Source of the DNA: Polytrichum commune
Lineage: Eukaryota > Streptophyta > Polytrichopsida > Polytrichales > Polytrichaceae
DNA: 64,000 nt
Assembly: GCA_950295325.1 (NCBI GenBank)
Contig: OX485805.1
Span: 16,045,501 to 16,109,500 of the forward strand
Reading direction: 5' to 3'
This document shows, in pieces, positions 59,822 to 64,000 of the stretch (the stretch's first letter is position 1; each line of letters starts with the position of its first letter). A program made the translations under genes and the position numbers. Below the pieces are notes generated by a model. It was not told the origin of the DNA and made no database searches. It was given only the letters and a program-made list of their open reading frames with translations.

Positions 59822-61019
59822 CACCCTTATCCACAACTAGCCGTGTAGGACTCCATGTAGACTTTTCATCCACGAACTTTTCTTTGGGCCTTTAGGCCTT
59901 CACCTCCTAGTGTGAAGTGAACTTGGACGGTCTCTGCCTTTTCGACCAATGAGAGCTCTTACATTGCCATGGTCAAGGGCCTTCAGCCTTGTGTGTGAAG
60001 TGGCCCTACATGACCTCAGACACTATCCTTGCGACCTCATGAATTTGAAATGAGACCAAGATAATTCCCTATGTAAAGCATGACAATGACGCCCTGAAAT
60101 AGAGTGCAGCCTGCATGTTATGTTCTAGAGGTGATTCCACATCGAATCATCTTCAATAGAAGAGTGAATCAATGTTCGGGGAGATTTTTGGGCATAATCG
60201 GTTGAGATCCTAGTGTTTGCAAGTCTAACCGGTTACATGTTGACATCCTTCAGTTTTTCTTTATTAAATTGGGGTATATTTCATAAATTTCTCTAAAATG
60301 ATTGGTAATTTTCCTGCAGTTTTGAACTTTAACCGGATATTTTTCAAATTCAACCAATTGATATATAACTAACTCTCGGTTCTTCCGGATCATAGGAGTG
60401 AAATTGAATTAAGATGGATTAGCCAAAAATCTATAAGGGTCACTTTACACTAGAGCTACACGCCCATGACCCGTGATATACAAGTTATCGGTGACATAGA
60501 TAGTCCAAGTTCACTTTACACTAGACTTTGAAGGTTTGATGGATCAAAGAAATATGAATGGATGAAAAATCTACATGGCGTCCTACATGGCAACAAAAGG
60601 ATAATTCTTCATGGTCTGCCACATACTACATTAGGCCCATCAAAAGATGCGAGTCTAGCATAAAATTAAGGGTTGTGGCAATTAATTTAAATTGCCATTT
60701 GCTTCTAGAGATATTATATTATTATGTTGGGAAACCCGAACATATGTTGTGATCCCTCAACATGGTCCACTTTCATTTTACAGTAATCTTGAGGATACAT
60801 GAATTGCAAAATTGAATCTCTAAATTGCATGGTATGGCCTTTGCATGGTTTTCAAGGGCCTTAGATTTACATGGTCATGGCTCTTGGCCTATGCGTAAAG
60901 CATACATAAGATACAAATTGTTTTTTTTTTTATCATGGATAGACCAAAAGGGTACACTCATGTGCTACAACTCCCATTCGCCATGAAAGCATTCCTAAGT
61001 ACAGTCCACCCTCGAAATG
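59822..61019. other. Degraded repeat DNA
   Basis: TAGTGTGAAGTGAACTTGG near 59908 is inverted at 60508-60528 (AAGTTCACTTTACACTAGAC), which could mark the ends of another hAT-like MITE of about 0.6 kb. 60005-60075 resembles 61806-61880 (both end GAGACCAAGATAA.TCCCT-like). No gene. Confidence 0.35.
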
Positions 61020-61770
61020 TGCTACCATGATAAGGGTTAAAATTATCTACGTGTTAAAGAAAATCGTACTCCCCAAAAAGAATCCAAAAAACACACTTGA
61101 TAAGTGTTAATTGTCAAATGTTAAGAGAATTTATAAAAATCGTGCTACCCTCTTCAATGAATTCACCTCGACAAGTGTTAATTTGGATGATAACGAGGTT
61201 ACGAACTTTAGTCATTTGGATGAAATTGAATCAGGTCCATCGTGCATTTGACTTCTACAAAGATTGAAACTGTACCACTATAAAATGCACATGGATTCAT
61301 CAATTATGATGGAATTTGATCTAAATAATCCTATCGAGCAGAAAATTATAGGATGCTTGATGGAAGAGATGATGCGGCTATAATGAACCCATTGAAGAAG
61401 TTGACAATGTGTGAATTAATGATGTGGTGGTAGATAAAGTAGGATTCAAGAATGTTGAAAGTGCATAAGTTACCTTGAAACAAATTTAGAAACAAAAACC
61501 TTTTGATATTACACTTCTCATCCATAGCAATCAAACACTTCGAAAGGAAATGAGGTCTTGACGTGCACAAGAATCTCATCAAATCACTTTAGATTCGTCC
61601 TTTCATTACACTCAGATGTATGATAACATTCATATCTTGTGTATTTTCATTCTTTATTTACTTCTCAGAATTCCAAACTCACGTAAATGTTGAAAATTGT
61701 TTGTACTACCCTCGATAAGTGTTAAAGCGTTAACGCCATATAAGTGTTACAAGTTCCCTTGCTCCAAAAT
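61020..61770 (+). mobile_element. Possible third pogo-type remnant
   Basis: CTTGATAAGTGTTAATTG near 61098 and CTCGATAAGTGTTAA near 61712 resemble pogo-style subterminal words. Between them, the plus strand in broken frames reads LMEEMMRL, NDVVVDKVGFKNVESA-VTLKQ and KSHQITLDS, similar in flavour to the C-terminal tail of Tigger transposases (which often end in a TLDSFF-like motif). Several stops intervene. Weak evidence. Confidence 0.3.
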
Positions 61771-64000
61771 GTCAACAGATATCGAGGGCGGATTGTAGTT
61801 GGCCACCAACTTCATGGAATGACCTTGAGAGTTGTCCTTGTGAGCTCATGAACCTTGAAGCAAGACCAAGATAACTCCCTGGTGGTATATATGGTACCTA
61901 TATATACTACTTGCTCAAATGTCGGTGTCTCTTGAATGTATGGTACCGGGGGGGGGGGGGATGTTAAATACTTGCACTCCACGTTCACTTGTGTGTTGAC
62001 CACCACAATCATGAGCTTTTGTAGGGACAACGTATGCCTATGCATCATCATGTGTTGACTAGACATGTACATAGTGCGGGGAGAATGGAATGTATGTCCT
62101 TATACTTTATTGGGCAACCGGTGAAATGGAATGGAATGGAATGTCATCCTCCTAGTTTGTTTTATTATTCTATTTTATAGTGTAGCGGACCTGCCTTGAC
62201 CGTGGCTATCTAGCCACTATGTGGAGCTCAAGTGGAGGAAACACACCCGGAGCTTTTCATGAAAGGCCATCTCAGACCAAAGAGGTGCAATCGGATGTTT
62301 TGAAATTTGCGGTCACATTACATGAGCCGGCATTCTCAAAAGTTAAGTGACATGTGGCAAGTTCAAGAGTCCCCCCCCCCCCCCCTTGAAATCATTTTAA
62401 AGAAATGGCAGTTTGGAGGAATACAAATCCATGTTCCCAGCGAATAGTTCACTATGGAGTAATCTCTTAGTTTTATTCACGAATAACGTGATGGTAGTTG
62501 CCACCACCTAAAATGTTAGTTCTTGACCATGTGTGGTTGTAATGTGGCAATCCACATGGTCATGGCGAACATTTAACCAATAAGGTAGATGGGTTACATA
62601 GTTACTCTCGGAATAACCCCTATGAAGGGTTCGATTGATTTCTTGATCAATTAACCTCTTGATTGTTGTAATTAAGAGTTCAAAAATAAATAATGAGGTT
62701 GGTTGATTGATTTTAATGATAGAAATTAGCTTAGTTAGATGAAAACTTAAACTATGAATATAAAATAATTATTAATAATTTAGGTCCAAGACAAATGCGA
62801 TGATTAGGAGTTATAAGGTGACTTTGAAGACCCAAAATGATTACACGCCAACACAATCAAATGAGTGGAGCTACTACGCTAAGTTGATTGGAGAATTGTT
62901 ATATTTGACCCTTGATCTAGTAAGACACCCCTCAAGAAGGGATTATTTTGCTTCACGAGTCTCTTTTGACACAACTAAGTCAATGATGAATGAATTGTGG
63001 ATGAAAATTAACGAGGACTTAATCTTTGAATGGATTTTTTAAATAAAGAGACAGTGAACGAAGCTATACTTAGTCAAGTGAAACGTGGTGAGGCCAAACT
63101 CAAAGAAAAAGCTCACCCCCTATTGCTAGAAGCAATCCTTTAAAAAAATCACAACTTCAACTTCTACATTTCTTACTTCTCCAATTCCAAATTCTTATTT
63201 TTGTACTCGGATCTTAGGAAGCTAGAACCAACACTCTATCATCTCCCATATTGTTTTCAACCAACTCTACCCTTAAGTAAGACATGCAACTTAGTCATCT
63301 TTGTGAGTTTTAAATGATATTTTAATATTGTATAAGAGAAAGTGATGTGATATTCACTCCTTAAATAAAAGTCTTTTTACGTCAAGTTCTTTACATTTAC
63401 TTTAGTTGAAAATATTTGATTAGTGAATCATCTTAAGTCTGATAAAAACAACTCACTTCAAAACCTTACCACCTTTTATTTTTAAGTCCATTATGTATAG
63501 ATCTTTCATGTGTATATAGATCTTAAAGTTTTTCAGAAGATATATCCTTGTAGCAATTTAATTTTTTTTGTCTAGAAGTAACGGAAGATACCTTGAGACA
63601 AATACTTATAATTATATTAGATGTTAAGCATAATTAGGTGTATTTCAGTGATTAAACATATGATAAGGGTCTAAGTTACTTACTCCATGGTGATCAAGCT
63701 TAAATTAGACTTTAGATGCTTAGTAAGACTAATTAGATCCATTTCACTCCTTAAAAAATTTTGAATTTTAATCTAGTTATTTGTAACTAAAAAATAAGTG
63801 CAAACCCAACTTCGACTTCGAAACCAAGGGACACTTACTTTATCTCACAACCTACTTTTACAAGCATATAAAATATATAATTAGTACAAGGTGGTCAACA
63901 AATCCAAATCAAAGCCATAGCCACTTTCTTCATAATTTTTGGAGCTCATATGAATGTCTTAAGATAAACTTGTTCACGAAGGATCAATACACAAATGTAT
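61771..64000. other. No supported gene
   Basis: Contains a 12-base G run near 61949 and about 15 C near 62371, plus TGGAATGGAATGGAATG near 62125. The plus frame 62800-63042 (80 codons: YYAKLIGELLYLTLDLV) faintly recalls the Copia reverse-transcriptase region (YR-LVGKLLYLT) but the following motif is missing. Confidence 0.35.

Noticed and set aside
62800-63042. Copia reverse-transcriptase C-terminal fragment
   Set aside because: Only a weak YYAKLIGELLYLT resemblance; the following TRPDI-type motif and the rest of pol are absent.
1-64000. CRISPR array, operon or prokaryotic gene cluster
   Set aside because: Tandem arrays here have no spacers, ORFs are sparse and interrupted, and all recognisable families are plant or plant-transposon types.

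Overview
The window looks like nuclear DNA of a land plant: AT-rich, very low gene density, long GA and AT microsatellites, and many layers of transposon remnants. The recognisable coding pieces are plant-type: a legume-lectin (L-type) receptor-like protein, a myb/SANT plus NAM-associated protein of the kind carried by PIF/Harbinger transposons, pogo/Tigger-type transposase pieces, and a large decayed reading frame that resembles the DUF7869-type uncharacterised proteins I associate with seed-free plants. This leans towards a fern, lycophyte or bryophyte. A Stowaway-like terminus is also present and is best known from angiosperms, so I do not commit to a lineage. No rRNA, true tRNA, CRISPR or prokaryotic feature is visible.

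Layout. 0-4.7 kb: unrecognised sequence, then a pogo-like element (copy A) interrupted by a 1.7-kb solo LTR that carries a higher-order tandem array. 4.7-10.6 kb: non-coding repeat-derived DNA with a hairpin cluster and several minisatellites (about 180-bp, about 110-bp and 53-bp units). 10.6-13.3 kb: a broken first exon resembling an Orn/Lys/Arg decarboxylase, and a 132-bp direct repeat. 13.3-16.5 kb: a SANT/NAM-associated pseudogene in two halves, separated by about 1.9 kb that holds a tRNA-derived SINE. 19-24.7 kb: a Stowaway end, a palindrome-ended MITE, the only intact gene-like frame (the lectin protein, minus strand), and pogo copy B in inverse orientation. 25.2-27.3 kb: palindromic tandem repeats, a long hairpin and a 0.5-kb MITE. 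28.8-30.7 kb: an acidic ORF with a SUMO-interaction-like motif, then an hAT-like element with a nested insertion. 35.8-41.1 kb: an hAT-like MITE, the 2.7-kb decayed DUF7869-like gene (minus strand) with telomere-type repeats inside it, and a 150-bp tandem repeat. 45.2-50.2 kb: a second member of the 29-kb hAT-like family, a third pogo copy, and a different pogo-type element with a CENP-B-like helix-turn-helix, inserted in an AT microsatellite. 52-64 kb: minisatellites, a 30-bp-arm hairpin and further degraded repeats.

Apart from the lectin-domain protein, nothing here looks like a working gene. The interest lies in the nesting and family relationships of the mobile DNA and in the palindromic repeats. 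All similarity statements come from reading the sequence and from memory of the families; no search was run.
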